From Emydura subglobosa (lineage: Eukaryota > Chordata > Testudines > Chelidae), in NCBI GenBank assembly GCA_007922225.1, contig ML679946.1, positions 96,788,759 through 96,852,758 on the forward strand: a stretch of 64,000 bases of DNA. Reading direction: 5' to 3'. The notes under the pieces were generated by a model. It saw nothing but the letters and a program-made list of their open reading frames with translations, ran no database searches and was not told the DNA's origin. Positions 32,891 through 46,379 of the stretch are shown here, piece after piece (within the stretch, counting starts at the first letter, position 1; every line of letters begins with the position of its first letter). The translations under genes and the position numbers were made by a program.

Positions 32891-35380
32891 TGTTAGGTAT
32901 ACAGTTTTCAAGCACTGTAATTCAGCCACATTGTCCAAGTGACATGTTGGATGAAAATAAGCCTTATAAAACATGAAGATTTTAGATGTAGATCATATCA
33001 ACCTGAGAGTTTTCTCTTCGCTGTTTAACTAATCTGTGATGGCAATTACTTATATTCGATTAATAGCACAAGACATTTTGCCTGTCCAGTATAGAAATCA
33101 TGACTATAAAATATATTATATACAACATAAAGGTAAAGTTTCACCTCCCGGTTGCCTGAGGACTTTCTACCCCTAAATACAGAAACACCCAAAGCAGTAG
33201 TGAGCAAGCTGTGATAAAGATCCATACACTTAGAACTCTCAGACTTTCAACTTGAACATTGAAACAATATAATTCTGCTGGCTGGCTCTTGGTTGAATGA
33301 GAAGAACTGAAGAACAAAGTGGGATGTCACTGAAATAAGAAATGTAAGGATTATTATCTGTTCTACTACAAACAAAGCAAAGACAGAGATGTCTGTGTTA
33401 GCATTATGATATACAAGAAATTGGCAGGAAATAACACTGAATTCTAAATGATTGGATTGCTCAAATAAACATAAAATAAAATTATTTAATTGCACCCCCA
33501 GCCATTCCTCACCCAGGTGAAGATGGAGGTAGAAGATTTGAAGCAGACATCAAAAGAGTTGGAGAAAACTATCATTATGGAAGAATCCAATGCTGAAATA
33601 TGCAAAAAAAATATATGGAAAAGTTAGAAGTAGGACAGGATAGTGCAGGGACACAAGGACTCAAGGTGTTTATAGTTCTACTTTAAGATTGTGAACAAAC
33701 TCTCTGGGCTCAGTTCTCCGATGTTTTGCTTGTACAGTCATTTGAATCTGCCACGTGGGTATAAAGTGTTTTATATACACTTTGCATTCATTTTGCACTG
33801 ATGTAAATAATTGCACAATGTGAAAGGCAGTGAAGAATCAGAGCCTCTGTGGACAATTAGGTTAGTAAAACTTAGTCTGATGTTACCTGTGCTGAACAGA
33901 GGAAAGTGAGTATAAGCAAATAGCTAATCACAAGGCTAACCTCCCAGGCAGAAACTCTCAAAGAAGGAAATGGTCCAAGGATGTGGAAGTCTTGCAGAAA
34001 TAGACCCATGAAGAACAGATAGAAATTCCAAACCAATTTCAATAAAAGCCAATAAAGCCAATTTCAATAAAAGCCAATAAAAGCTGAAAATGATGAACCC
34101 AGCTTATGAGAAAGCTCTGTCTCCCACACAGATGAGCTTTACCCTTGTGGAAAAAAGTTTCATCCTTCCAGATACCGTGGGTTCAGGTCACTGAGCACCT
34201 TGAAGATAAGAACCAAGAACTTGAAATTGATTTGGTAGTCTCTGGGAAGCTAGTGGAGAACAGAGGCTTTTGTTGTATCTGAAGTCTCACCTCTTATAAT
34301 CCTTACATAAAATCAGTTTCACTCTTCTCCAGAATGCCTTAACTGGTACAACCAGTTTGAGTCATCTCTCTAGCTTGTTCAGTGAAGCTTGCACACAGAG
34401 GTTTCACTGAAGGATTCTGAAACACTCAGATGTTGAGAGTCCTGTCTGGATTTGTTCCTTTGGCCAGGCTGGAACCAAGAATATAATTATAATTTATTCA
34501 TACACAAATTACATGTTGGTTTCCCCAGAGATACCATGAGATCATCACTTCAATACTATGACAAAAAGCTGAAATTCCATACCTGACCTACCTGTACAGT
34601 TCTTCCATTTTTGGAGAGCTCTTCTGAAAGTTTTGTTCCATTTTATTTTGGTGATTACTGGAGATGAATCAAAGCTTGAGATCATTTTTGTTCGCCTTAC
34701 TTCTCTTTCATTGAGAAAGCTGTACCTGACCAGATACCAAGCAAACTGTTACAGAATTTGCAAAACCATCTGCTCACCAATCTAGTTTCATTAGTCCTTT
34801 TTTTTTTTTAAAGAGCATGGACACCATTGCTTAAAGACTTTATAAAAAATAAATGAGTTCACCTCTCAAATTTGTACTGTGAAGCTGTAAGTGCTAATAA
34901 ATTAATCATTTTTGTCAAGATATTTTACCTAATATTTAACTTTACAAAGTTTGCTTACAATGAAACTTACTTATGTAATGTGCCTATTTCCTCTGCACAT
35001 TTTGTAAGATAGTTGTGTACATCTGTACATATTTAGCTTCTTTGTTATAGCTGCATACTCAGGGCCTCTTTCCGATTTCATTTCCACCAATATAAATTAG
35101 AAATAACTCCTTTGATATCAATGACGTTATCCTGGTGTAAATCTCATGGAATCAGAATCAGCCCCACAACAATAATAGCTGACTAAAAGAGTATTAAATT
35201 AAGCTCTAGTATTATTTTATAGTGAAGGCAGCTAACAAATCTAAATCATGGAATGTGAGCCACTGCTTAGAGTAAGGAACTGGAAGCAAGCCACTGACTC
35301 AATGTGACCTTATTTAACCTCTATGTGTACTAGTTTATCTACCTGTAAAATGTAGTCGTGTGGAGTTTCATTTCCTGAGT
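32890..35380. other. AT-rich stretch, no gene
   Basis: It contains a 25-bp tandem duplication at 34033-34082 and a GCACCTTGAAGATAAGAACC-type block (34195-34270) like an ancient sauropsid interspersed repeat. No gene recognised. Confidence 0.35.
34033..34082. repeat. 25-bp tandem duplication
   Basis: The unit begins CCAATTTCAATAAAAGCC and ends CAATAAAG. It is present twice head to tail, with one base of difference at the end. Confidence 0.85.
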
Positions 35381-35384
35381 TTGT

Positions 35385-35990
35385 TGTTTAAAATTAGTAA
35401 ACAATTAAAATTGGAAAGATTTCGGAAAAGAGCTACAAGAATATTAGAGACATGGAAAATGATTTATAGTGAGAGACTAAAGAAACTAAACAAGTACCTA
35501 TCTAGGGACGAGATTTCTGGTAGTAAGCAGCTATTTAAACTAGGTGAAAAAAACCATAAGAACAACCATGGTTCAGATGATTGGCCCATCTAGCCCAGTA
35601 TCCTGTCTCTGACACTAACCAGTACCAGATGGCTCAGAGGGAATACACAGATCAGGGTAATTTTGAGTGACCCATCCCTTGTCATCCAATCCCAGCTTCT
35701 GGCATGAGATCCAATGGTTGGAAGCTGAAGCCAGACAAATTCAAACTGAATATAAGACACATATTTTAAATCATGATGGTAATTACTTACTGGAACATTT
35801 ATCTCAGGATTTGATTGATTTTCTGTCACTTGCAGTCTTTAAGTAAAGACTGGATGTCTTTCTAAAATGTAGTTAGCTACAACAAAGGTTTTAGGCTTCA
35901 TGCAGAAATTACTGCATGAGGTTCTTTTGCCTGTTATACAGGAGGTCAAACTAGATGATCCCATCTGGCTTTAAAATCAATGAAGCGATG
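35385..35990 (+). mobile_element. CR1 3' region with nested SINE-like repeat
   Basis: Before the insertion: GGAAAGATTTCGGAAAAGAG and ATAGTGAGAGACTAAAGAAA, CR1 C-terminal coding. After it: CAAATTCAAACTGAATATAA, then GACTGGATGTCTTTCTAAAA and the 3' end CAGGAGGTCAAACTAGATGA (35939). A different repeat (about 35547-35715) separates the two halves. Confidence 0.6.
35547..35715 (+). repeat. SINE/CR1-tail-like repeat inserted in CR1
   Basis: Contains GGCCCATCTAGCCCAGTATC, CTGGCTCAGAGGGAATACAC-like text (GATGGCTCAGAGGGAATACA) and CCCAGCTTCTGGCATGAGA, a widespread turtle-type repeat. It interrupts the CR1 sequence on both sides. Confidence 0.5.
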
Positions 35991-35992
35991 AA

Positions 35993-36835
35993 TAATCATA
36001 GAATCATAGAAGATTAGGATTGGAAGAGACCTCAGGAGGTCATCTAGTCCAACCTCTTGTTCAAAGCAGGCCCAACCACAATTACATCATCCCACCCAGG
36101 GCTTTGTCAAGCCAGGCCTTAAAAACCTCTAAAGATGGAGATTCCACCACCTCCCTAGATAACCCATTTCAATGCTTCACCACACCCCTAGTGAAAAAGT
36201 TTTTCCTAATATCCAACCTAGACCTCTCCCACTGCAACTTGAGACCTTTGCTCCTTGTTCTGTCATCTGCCACTACTTGAGAATAGTCTAGCACCATTCT
36301 CTCTGGAGCCCCCCTTCAGGTAGTTAAAGGCTGCTATCCAATCCTCCCTCACTCTTCTCTTCTGCAGACTAAATAGGCCCAGTTCCCTCAGCCTCTCCTC
36401 ATAAGTCATGTGCTCCAGCCCCCTAATAATTTTTGTTGGCCTCTGCTGGACTCTCTCCAATTTGTCCACATCTTTTCTAGAATGGGGGGCCCAAAACTGG
36501 ACACAATACTCCAGATGTGGCCTCATCTGTGCTGAATAGAGGGGAATAATCACTTTCCTCGATCTGCTGGCAATGTTCTTACTAATGCAGCCCAATACGC
36601 TGTTAGCCTTCTTAGCAACAAGGACACACTGTTGACTCATATGCAGCTTCTTGTCCACTGTAACCCCAAGGTCCTTTTCTGCAGAACTGCTGCTTAGCCA
36701 GTCGATCCCCAGTCTGTGCATGGGATTCTTCCATCCTAAGTGCAAAACTCGGCACTTGTGCTTGTTGAACCTCCTCCGATTTCTTTTGGCCCAATCCTCC
36801 AATTTGTCTAAATCCAATGATGTTAATATATATCA
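35993..36835 (-). mobile_element. CR1 LINE, 5'-truncated, minus strand
   Basis: The 3' end shows the CR1 terminal octamer in reverse (AATCATAGAATCATAGAA at about 35995). A 184-codon open frame (36817-36263) covers the RT C-terminal region: [73 protein letters not shown] and KLERVQQR. The frame is open, so this copy is younger than the one at 4.5-5.7 kb. The RT catalytic domain is lost by 5' truncation. Confidence 0.85.
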
Positions 36836-37139
36836 TTTTTTAGAACTGAACTTGTATCAAACTTTTTGAAAAGTGTGTTTAATGTTTGAATAAATCTGTT
36901 TGTTTCTGGTTTCCAACTGGATCAGATATGAAAGTGCACAACTCCTACAAGAAAGACTGTTCTTATAGTATTTCCATTTAGGATTGAATGGGGAAATGCC
37001 TAATGAAAGTCTCTTTTTGTGAGATACCCAGTCAAATTTTGCAGACCTAAGAGGCTCAACTAATTCAGATAGCCACCCAATGGAAAACCACACACTTAAC
37101 CTTTGAGGTTCACTCACTTTCATGTTTTGTAAAGATCAT

Positions 37140-37620
37140 TATTATGTTTTGTTAAGCACTGCTATTCACTCTGTCTCTGAACACAAGAACAAAGGGACAT
37201 TCAATGAAATGGAAAGGGAACAATCTGACAATTGATAAAAGGAAATATATTTTCCCACAATTCACAATTAACCTTTGGAATCCATAGCCACATGCTATCA
37301 CTGAGAACAAGAGTTTAGCAGGAAACAAAAATTTGTTAGACATTTAAATGGATAATCAAGATATCCAGACATATAGTAATACATGATTTTAGGAACAAAC
37401 AAGAATTTTGGAAGAGATATAAACCCTAATACTTCAGGGCATAAACTAGCCTCTAGCTACTGGAAATTAGGAGAAATTTTCCCTGAGAGTAGGTTATCTC
37501 ATAACTGCTTACTGTATCGTTTTATTGCACTTTCCTCTGAAGCATCTGGAATTGACTATTGTCAGAGAGAGGATACTGGGCTAGATGGATCATTTTTCTG
37601 AGTCAGTGGGTCAATTTCTG
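37140..37620 (+). mobile_element. CR1 3' region, plus strand
   Basis: Blocks GAACACAAGAACAAAGGGAC (37178) and AATTAACCTTTGGAATCCAT (37266), with the end GGATACTGGGCTAGATGGAT (37571), are typical of a CR1 3' region of a different subfamily from the copy at 36 kb. Confidence 0.6.
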
Positions 37621-40470
37621 TGTTGCAGTATTTTTGAGATTCGATTTGATATAACTCAGTTTCAAGTCTCTATATATAAATCTGTTAGTTAATGCTACAT
37701 ATGGATTTCTACATCCTATGACACAGAACAACTATAGAAATAATTCTTTTAATTCTTTCTAGGCCCAGGGCACTGTGAAGCTTTTTGCCAATCCAACAGT
37801 TAAAGTCTACAGATTTCTTTTCATCTCTGTCCTTTCGCACCTTTGACAGAAACAGCATGATGGAACATGTGTACAAGATACAAATGATAATGTGCATCAA
37901 CTTTTTACATAAATAAATTGTGCAAATCACTTTACTTTCTTCACTGATTAAACTCAAAACATTCACTTTAGGTATGACTTTTCACCGCATGCCCCCTCAA
38001 ATTACTTTTGCATTACTTTGCCCAATTTTTAAAACTTGATTTTTTTAAAAAAGTTCCTATTTATATATAGCATAAACTGCCTCCCATGATTGATGTTAGT
38101 TCTTGCTAAGCAATCCTCCCCTTCTTCCCACCAGAGCCAAGTCTACACTCCCTGTTCTGATATCCAAACACCGTCTGATAATTTCTTGCAGATATGGTCA
38201 TTTCTTAGGAGGAGAGACTGCCATGTGGTTAAAGCCCCAAACTGGGATTTAGAAGATCTCATTCCCAGCTGTGCCACAGACTTGCCGGCTTTGAAGACTA
38301 ATTTTCTTTTTAACCGTATTCCACTGGTGCAAATTTGCCCTATGTCCTCGTCCCAGTTGTATTCCAAAAGTGCTGATACAGTTCCTCCTGTATCAGATCA
38401 TTAATCTCCAAGTGTCATTTCCCAAAACCTCATTCCCACCAGAAACTAGTCCGCACATCCTAGATGTAGAGAGGACTTTGAGATTTTATTTGGTTAGGAC
38501 TAAGGCATTGGGGGTGGGGGGAATCATAGCCTTTGAGAACTGATGTAAAAGGAATGAGAGTTACACTCAAGAGCTGCTGAAGTGAGTTACTCTGTGTATA
38601 CACGGCATTGGAATATTGCCTAGAATGTCAGTACCTCCTAACGACCTCCTCACTGCCAGGGCTAAGGCAGCCCCGTAGCAAGCCTCCGTAATGTTTTCAT
38701 CATCAAAGTCTGCAAAACTGCTACCAAAAGTTCTGTACACACATTTTTCATCCTACTTGGCATCTAGCTACGATACTTGTTTGGGCGGCTAGTTCTGTGG
38801 GCTTGTTTAAGCTATAACTCCTCAGGCCATTTACTTTGAGTAAGGAGGGAAGGTGAGTGACTAGTGTGATTACGCAGAGGCAAGACGGTTGAAGAACCAC
38901 ATTTAATTTAGTAAGTAACTATTTGTAGTTTGTCCAAGATAGCTTCTGCCTAACTCTATTGGTTAGGACTCTAGGTGGGTATTTATGATCAAGTAAACAT
39001 GTGGCCATATAAGTGCTTACAAGATTTGGGTTTCATCTGTGCTGAACAGGAAAACTGGCATCCTGTTAGGTTCTGGTATATTGGCCCATTGTGGAATGCG
39101 GTTCCTGAATTATCCTGCATTCTGATGAACTGGAAGCAACAAGAATTTCTCTTTTCAATCATTGCTACCAGCTATGTGAGCTTTCTCTTCTGCGGATGGG
39201 CTAAGGGTTTTCCTGAGGTTCTGCTGCTTACAGCAGTTCTTATTGTGGTCATGCCACTGAATTCCTATTGTTGACATTATTACTTACCAATTATGCAGAG
39301 GTTGGTGATGAAAGCAGCGATTATTTTACATCTCAGAGAAAAGTATGTAGGATTCCTCATGCACTGTCTGGGTTGGATCACCCTTTCCCATGATCAAACC
39401 CACAGGAGGGGATGAAGGTGTAGAAAATCTCAATAAGGAACCCCATATGGGAGTTTCTTCCAGGGCTGGGGTTTGTTCCTCTACAGGATGAGCCACGGAG
39501 CATGGCTCCAAAGTGGGTGGATTGTCACAGACCCACAAGAAGCCAGGCTTGCTATGTCTTCAGTAACTCTGCTCACTGCAGTTCCACTGGAACAAGACTG
39601 CCTATCAAGAACTTCCTCTCGCCATGGCTGAACTAACCAGTCACCAAAGAATGAATCGTACTGTGCAGGGGACTCAGTAATACAAGTAATTTAGCCTCAG
39701 GGTGTAGTATCTTTTCAGCATAACCTTTGTAATGTGTATCCCCTCCACACCTGGCCCCAATCCAAAACACGGCAAGCTATCCCCAGCACACACACTGTAT
39801 CCACAAATCCTAACTCCAGACCAGGGTGAGATCTGCACATGAAGGGCGTACTCAAGAAGTGGCTCTCGGGCTGGCGGAGCACAATCTGGGCCTGATTCTA
39901 AATGTCTGTTATGAAAAACAGCTATGTGGATTTTTACAAAAGGACACAACAAAGATGACAAATAATAGGCTAAATTCCTCCCTAGCATAAGCAGCTACAA
40001 CTCCTTGCTTAGCCTCTTGGTAAGGTGAGTGAGCTGCATACACATGGGGTTTAAACAGTGTTCTCAATCGGGCATAGAGTAATGCAATTTGCACCCACTT
40101 TGCATTTAGTTGGCGGGCGAAGTGGCATACTATGGGAACAGAAACAGGTGTCTCAGGAAGAGGATTTAAGAGGAAAGTGTAAGTAGCTTTTCCTGCTCTC
40201 CCCTCTTCCACTTTCTGAGACCCTGTCTACACTTGAGCAAATACCCTCTTGCCACCTTTAGCATGGGAGGATCTTTGACTGGACAGCAGAGAATGAGAGA
40301 AACCCAACACGGGCATGGCAGGGAGAGGGGCTGCCATCTTTATCTCACACCCTTTGGTTCTTGATTTAACCATTGGCTGGGTAAAGGGGATAGGGCCAGC
40401 TGATGGGCTGCTATGTGCTCCCCCATCCCTGGACTATTTGAGCTAAGCCCGGGCTTTGCAAAAGCCTTTT
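37620..40470. other. No gene recognised
   Basis: Mixed-composition DNA. GTCTACACTTGAGC at 40225 looks like a TIR-element end without a clear partner, although GCTTGTGTAGACACC at 40916-40930 could be its right end across the nested element at 40.47 kb. Confidence 0.35.
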
Positions 40471-40750
40471 AGAGTATAGCTACACTGCAATTAGACACCC
40501 TCAGCTGGCCTGTGCCAGCTGACATGAGCTAAGGGGCTGTTTAATGACAGTGTAGCCCTTCGGGCTAGATCTGAAGACCAAGCTCTAGGACCTTCCACCT
40601 CCCAGGGCTCTAAAACCCAGGCTCCAACCTGAGCCCAAACCCAAATATCTACACTGCAATTAAACCCTCCCTTAGACTGAGTCCTGCAATCCTCAGTCAG
40701 CTGGCCCGGGCCAGCCACAGGTTTTTAATTGCAGCGCAGACACACCCTCA
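40471..40750. mobile_element. Short TIR element (MITE-like)
   Basis: The left end (GCTACACTGCAATTAGACAC at about 40479) and the right end, which reads in reverse CTGCGCTGCAATTAAAAACC, are imperfect inverted repeats. The match continues inward through CCAGCTGAC-type text on both sides. 280 bp, no coding. Confidence 0.65.
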
Positions 40751-42987
40751 CTCTCCGGTTAGCTATGCGAGAGCTGGGTGGGGCAAAGTAATGCTCTGCC
40801 CCAGGGTATAATTAAGAGTTGCAGCCTGCTCTTCAGACCAACCGCACATCTGTCAATCATTTGCCTGCTTGTCCTGGTCAAAGAGTCACCTCTGAAAATG
40901 TGAGCGAACTTTGCAGCTTGTGTAGACACCGTTTAACACCTTTATAAAGGTATTATCTGGTCATGGTCCACCCTGGGGCAGGTAGCCTTTTCCAGTAGGT
41001 TAACTACCTTACACAGAGTGTACAAGTAAACCCCATGAGATCTGATGTGTTGTTTGTATTAAGGACAATTATGAAAATTACATAAGCATAAAAGGACAAC
41101 AGGGATTTTAGACTAACCATTTTTGTATTACCATCATGCCTAGGAGCCACAGTAATGAAGAATCCCACTGTGCTGGATGGAGCATGAACAAAGAACAAAA
41201 GTCAGTCTCTTCCGCAATGAGCTTACAATCGAAGTACAAAACAAGACACGATAGATAGTAGACAGACATATGGAGGAGTAAAAGCAAACAATGAGACACT
41301 ATTGGTCAGCATGATAGGCAGTGGTCTCAGCTTACCTGTGGTCAAGTTTTATGTAGTTGTACAGAAAAGAAGAGTTTTAGAGGAGGAGTTAGTTTTGCAT
41401 ATGTTTACGGGGAGCTTGTCCAACCAGTAACTGTGGTCAGAAAACTGAAAGTAAAAATCATTCTCTTATTATACAGATCTGCTGCTTGTATGTATTATCC
41501 CATCTGCCAACTTGTAAAAACTTATTGTAATTCTAATTTACTAGTTAACACTGCACTGTGAGCCACAACAGCTTGGGAGAGTGAGTTGAGTTCTTTCTTT
41601 GCTCACACAGGAACACTGTTAACTTTCCTACAATGGAGTGATGGATACAAATGAGGCAGAACTAGGGTTGCAAAATCACTGTTAGTGATGTTAGTGATCC
41701 ACAAAGAATCCAGCTTGACACTTTTATCCAGGCTGAATTTGCATAGCCAGCTGTTAGAAAAGCTCTTTTTAAAATACAGACCCTCATTTTTGAGAGTGGA
41801 ACTGTACTTTTCATTTTATTCTATCTAGTTATTTTATTAAAAATACCCCCAATACAAAACTACAAGCAACAAAAAAGCACAGGCAACACTTCTCTCTCAC
41901 ATTCCCTCCCCGTGTACTTTTCTCTAGCCCATTATTCATTTTTCTGTAAGTTTCCTTATACTGGTACTTATTGCTTTTCATTGGTTACAGCTTTGGCTGG
42001 GATTTCTGTACCAGTCAGAATTCTCTTATTATTGGAGCAAAGTGCCCATCAGAATCATCTCTTTTTTGGGGTCAGACTCCAGATGGAGGATTCTGTATTA
42101 TATCAAGACTAATAGATGTTCCCCTCTTGATGCCAAATTTTGCCTTTGGAAGCATGAGCCTGGGTCCCAATTAAATAAGAGACTTATGCATTTACGCAAC
42201 TGAGAACAGAATTTAGTTTCAGCCTATTCAATACTACTAGAAATCTCACCAAATAATTGAGACACTTCTTGTTCCAGCAGGTTTCTTTGCTAAGAATTTT
42301 GAGTTAAGGTATATTTAAAAGGTGAACAGCAAAATTGCTAATAGTTAAAAAATTTAAGGCAAGATTCCAAAACAAGGCAAACATACAGTTGGTAAAGTTA
42401 TAACTGATCATGTACTATACCAAAATTTCCTAAAATCATGGGAAATCTGAGCTACAGATTTCCTGGTTTCTCAGCCAGAATGACATCACAGCTACCATAG
42501 ACAAAGGAAATACAAATAAAATAGGAATTAGAATGGGATAGTTCAAGCCATCTGTTTATGGGATCTATTACGTCTCTTGCTGAGAAATCAGGAGGTGTAC
42601 AGCTCACATTTGTCATATTAAGGTGAATATTGTTGCAAATTTTAGCTAAATGTATTTTGGTGGTATTGTTCCGTTAAATCCAATGGCACATTACAGGATT
42701 AAAACTGTCTCATCACTAGACGACAGATAGAAACTACAACAGCAAATCAATTAATCAGTGAACTTTAGCAATTTCTGATTTACCAAGAACTAGTTTAACT
42801 TCTGTGGATTAAGGTAGCACTCCCATCGAAACAGAGCAGTGCATACATGCTCACTGAGGATGGTACACAGGTCTTAGGGAAGATGATAGGACATTTTCCC
42901 CCCAGTGTATTTGTTTTAGATTTGTTTGTCTGATAGATTTCACATAGAAAACTTAGATTCCATTCTTGATGCCACTTACTTTTGGGA

Positions 42988-43026
<39 letters not shown>

Positions 43027-43062
43027 ATATATAGAGAAATATATAGAGAGAGAGCGAGAGAG
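42988..43062. repeat. (TA)n(GA)n microsatellite
   Basis: A run of TA repeats passes directly into GA repeats, then into imperfect ATAGAGA units. Confidence 0.95.
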
Positions 43063-44689
43063 AGCACATTTTTCTACACCTAAAGCCAGGGAAAGAACTA
43101 ATGCTCCAGTTTACTGTGAAGTGATGTACTGCTTGGTATAAAACTAATAGGATAAGTAATGATAAACAAAGGGTGGTAAACTTGTTTTGCAAGTTTGTCA
43201 ACCTTCTTGGGAGTACAGTTCCACTGGAAGGCAATTTAAGTAAGTGGCACACTGTTTGCATTAAAGTTTTATGGGGATTTTAAAATGTCAAGTGTCACCA
43301 TGACATAGATGGTAGCAATAAGAGCAAGATTCCCTAAACTCTAGAGCTCACCAGTCAGATGTGGGGTAATTGAAGGTCAGACTGCACACACCTAATGCAC
43401 CCAGGATACTAGGGTGATGATGAGTGCCAGTACCAGCTAGGAAAGCTGCTTTTGTTTAATATTTTGTTTCAACTATATAAAGAAAATGTAGACCCCACAC
43501 TGCCAGAGAGTATCTTCTCTATTCAGCTCAATTTTCAGAGACACATCAAAGGTGATCTAGTCATTAAGCGCCTTCACAGATAGATATACAGAAACAATTT
43601 CCAAAAAATACTGATGTGATTTAGGAGCATCAGTCCCATTTTCAGAATTTACAAAGCACTTAGAAGCCTACGTCTCCATGGCTTAGCTTCCCAAGTAGCT
43701 TTGTTTGAAAATTTTGCACATGGTTTCTCAAAAATAGGTCTTGATTCAGATAGTCAATAAAGTCTCCATACCCTACATCAACCATGGAGACATTGGGTTG
43801 TGCCTTGTGTCAGGAAGCCTTGAAGGGTGGAAAGTGGGGTCTATCCCACAGCACATTTGTCATTACAACTTATTCTGTCGACATATTGTCTATCCCTGAC
43901 AGATAAGTCACTCTGTGGTAGATCTTTAGGAGTTGTCTCTAGGTCAGGGAGTGGTGTGTGGATCAGCTCACCTTTTGCTGGAGATACCATTGCTAAAGCT
44001 GTTTACCACTTACCAGACATCTTCATGATTGAGGAAAAGCCATGCTAGTGAGGAGTGTGTACTCTGTCTGCTGGAGAGGGGGGCTGCTGTAGGCCTATTC
44101 ACCAGTATCTCACGTCAAAAGTCCTCACCTACAAAGTAGTACGAGGGTCCTTGTTCCATTCGTTTACCAAGGATTACTGCTTGGAATCAGTCTCTAGGAA
44201 GAAATCTGTTTCACTTAGTTTTAATAGAGCCTATTCTGGAGTATAGGGAGCCCAAAACTTCCTCCTAGAAGATTTTCTTTCAGGATATTCCTTATTATAG
44301 TACGACATACTTCTCCAGTTTCGTTTTCTAGATACAACCATAAAACTGATTGCATTTAGCCCTCATATAGCAATAGTATCATCTCCCATTAATTGAAAGA
44401 GAAAGAAAAAGAAAATGCGAGAGAGAAGGAGAGATCCTCTGTCAACTTTTTGGATTTGGCCTTTGGCTTTGGATGTTGCCTGTTACAGTGCTTCTGACAC
44501 TGGTTTTAGGACAATCCTCTCACCTACTTACTCCCCACCCAAGAGAAAGTGGCAAGTTCAGAGAATGGGAAATGACTTATTTTGTTCCTCTGCTTTCTCC
44601 TTACATGCAAGATTCTCTCACTCAACCATCTGTCCTCAATTGGAAGGCATAAATGATGAGATGGATTCTCTGTACCTTAAGTCTTTAAA

Positions 44690-44832
44690 CCTTGATTTGA
44701 GGACTTTAATAACTCAGTCATAGGTCAGGAGTCTATTACAGGAGTGGGTGGGTGAGGTTCTATGGCCTGCGTTGTGCAGGAGGTCAGACTAGATGATCAT
44801 ATTGGTCCCTTCTGACCTTAGAGTCTATGAGA
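44690..44832 (+). mobile_element. CR1-family 3' end
   Basis: ACCTTGATTTGAGGACTTTA, then GGAGTGGGTGGGTGAGGTTC, then GTGCAGGAGGTCAGACTAGA and CCCTTCTGACCTTAGAGTCT form a near-consensus CR1 3' terminus. Confidence 0.75.
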
Positions 44833-46100
44833 TAATGGATTTAATTTCTGCCTTATGACCACTCACTTCTCTATTCCCCATTACCTCTTTGGGGATGTTG
44901 GACTCCTGCATTATTTGGGGGAGAAAGGGATGAAAAATACATGTTTATTTCATGTACAGTTAAAAGTTAAGGAAATTCTTGCTTCTTACTTTTGAAATGA
45001 ACTGGCTGGAATGTTCTGGAACCTCTGAAGTAGGGCACATCCCTTAAAGCCAGTTTATAGGTTCCTGAATGGTTTTTAAAAAAAAAAAAAAAAAAGTTAG
45101 GGGCTAAGAGAATGTCCTAGAATGATTTATGGTGGTGTCATGTGACCCAAGCATGAAAGTCCAGCATGGTTTTATCCTCACACGAACAGAATTACAAAAG
45201 TAGGTAATTATCTCATCTCTGTGAAATGTTTCTTCATTTGTGCAGCTATGCGATAAACTGCACTGATTTTTCACCTTTGTCTCTCTCCCCTCTTCTCCAA
45301 CTCCTCCAGCATTACTGAACAGCTTTCAGTAGTTTCCATTTAAAATAAAACAAATAGAAAAATTTGTCACAAAAGTGTCTTGTCACTTGCTCTTAAATTT
45401 GGCTCAGGTAGAATCTGATATTTATGATTGGATTAAACGATATTCAGTATTGACAATAGTCAGTTCTGGATCAGTGATAGGTGTCCAACAGTCTGTGAAC
45501 CAACAGGGCTAGGAATGCCTAGCATATTAAACTGAAGAGCTAGGAATCCCTAAACCATTTGCTCCAGGCATCAACCCTTAAAAATCATACCTCATTCATT
45601 TAACACACAAAACAAACGTTTAGAGGTTTTTTTAAAAAAGTATTAGTTCTTTTTCTGTCACTGCAACATGTACAGGGTAACTAATGCAACTAGTTTTCTA
45701 GAAAAGATAAATTGTACCAATGAAAAAGGTAAAACTCAGATTTGTAATATGTGGTATATGATATCTAAGGCTGTGAAATGAAATAAATATTTTATTGACA
45801 TTTGTTTAGAAGGACTTGCATCGCTCACCTCTTAAAAATGTAGCCATTCTAAACTCTTGCAAATAAATCCATTATAATAGGGTTCTAAACGTGTGCGTCA
45901 CATGCTCTAGGGTCAGGTACAGGTTTCAGAGGGCCCTTATAGTTGTGGAGATAACCTTGAATATGGGAACAGAGTGCAGACAGGCTGAAACAATACACTT
46001 AAGAGATATGAACTGCCCCACTAATTTCAATAAAGGCCCTAAATACTCAGCAATCCTGTGGACATGGAAAGAATGGTTACTTACTAAATAATTGGTTACT

Positions 46101-46379
46101 CTAAGGTATGTTCTGGGCAAGTGGATCCCACTCATGGTGATTAGCAAGCAGTCTGGTCAATCTGGATGTGAGAGCTAGGAGATCTGAATAAAGACTGGGA
46201 ACTGCCCTGCCAACCTGGGTGTCTGCTCTTGATACTGCCACCAGTGCGTAATGTTTGGGAAATGCATGTACTGAAGACCACGTAGCTGCCCTACAGATTT
46301 CTATTAATGGTACTTTGATGAAACATGCTGCTGCAGATGAAATAAAATAGGGGACATTTCTTGTCATCTTCAGCGGCAA
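46101..46379 (-). pseudogene. Tyrosine recombinase C-terminal fragment, copy 3
   Basis: The 92-codon open frame contains ICRAATWSSVHAF and the nucleophile-candidate Tyr in KHYAL, aligning with ICRAATWSSVHTF and SHYAI of copy 2. Everything N-terminal, including the first catalytic Arg and HxxR, is gone: the tether joins it directly near 46360. The frame is in part continuous with non-recombinase sequence on either side. Confidence 0.6.

Larger units (their letters stand above)
40950..46060. other. Long stretch without recognisable gene
   Basis: No exon or RNA gene identified. It includes the TA/GA microsatellite at 42988-43062, a CR1 3' end at 44690-44832 and a run of 18 A at 45078-45095. Open frames near 42795-43261 are microsatellite artefacts. 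Confidence 0.4.

Noticed and set aside
42795..43261. Frames rich in Leu-Ser and Ile-Tyr or Glu-Arg repeats
   Set aside because: Direct translations of the TA/GA microsatellite.
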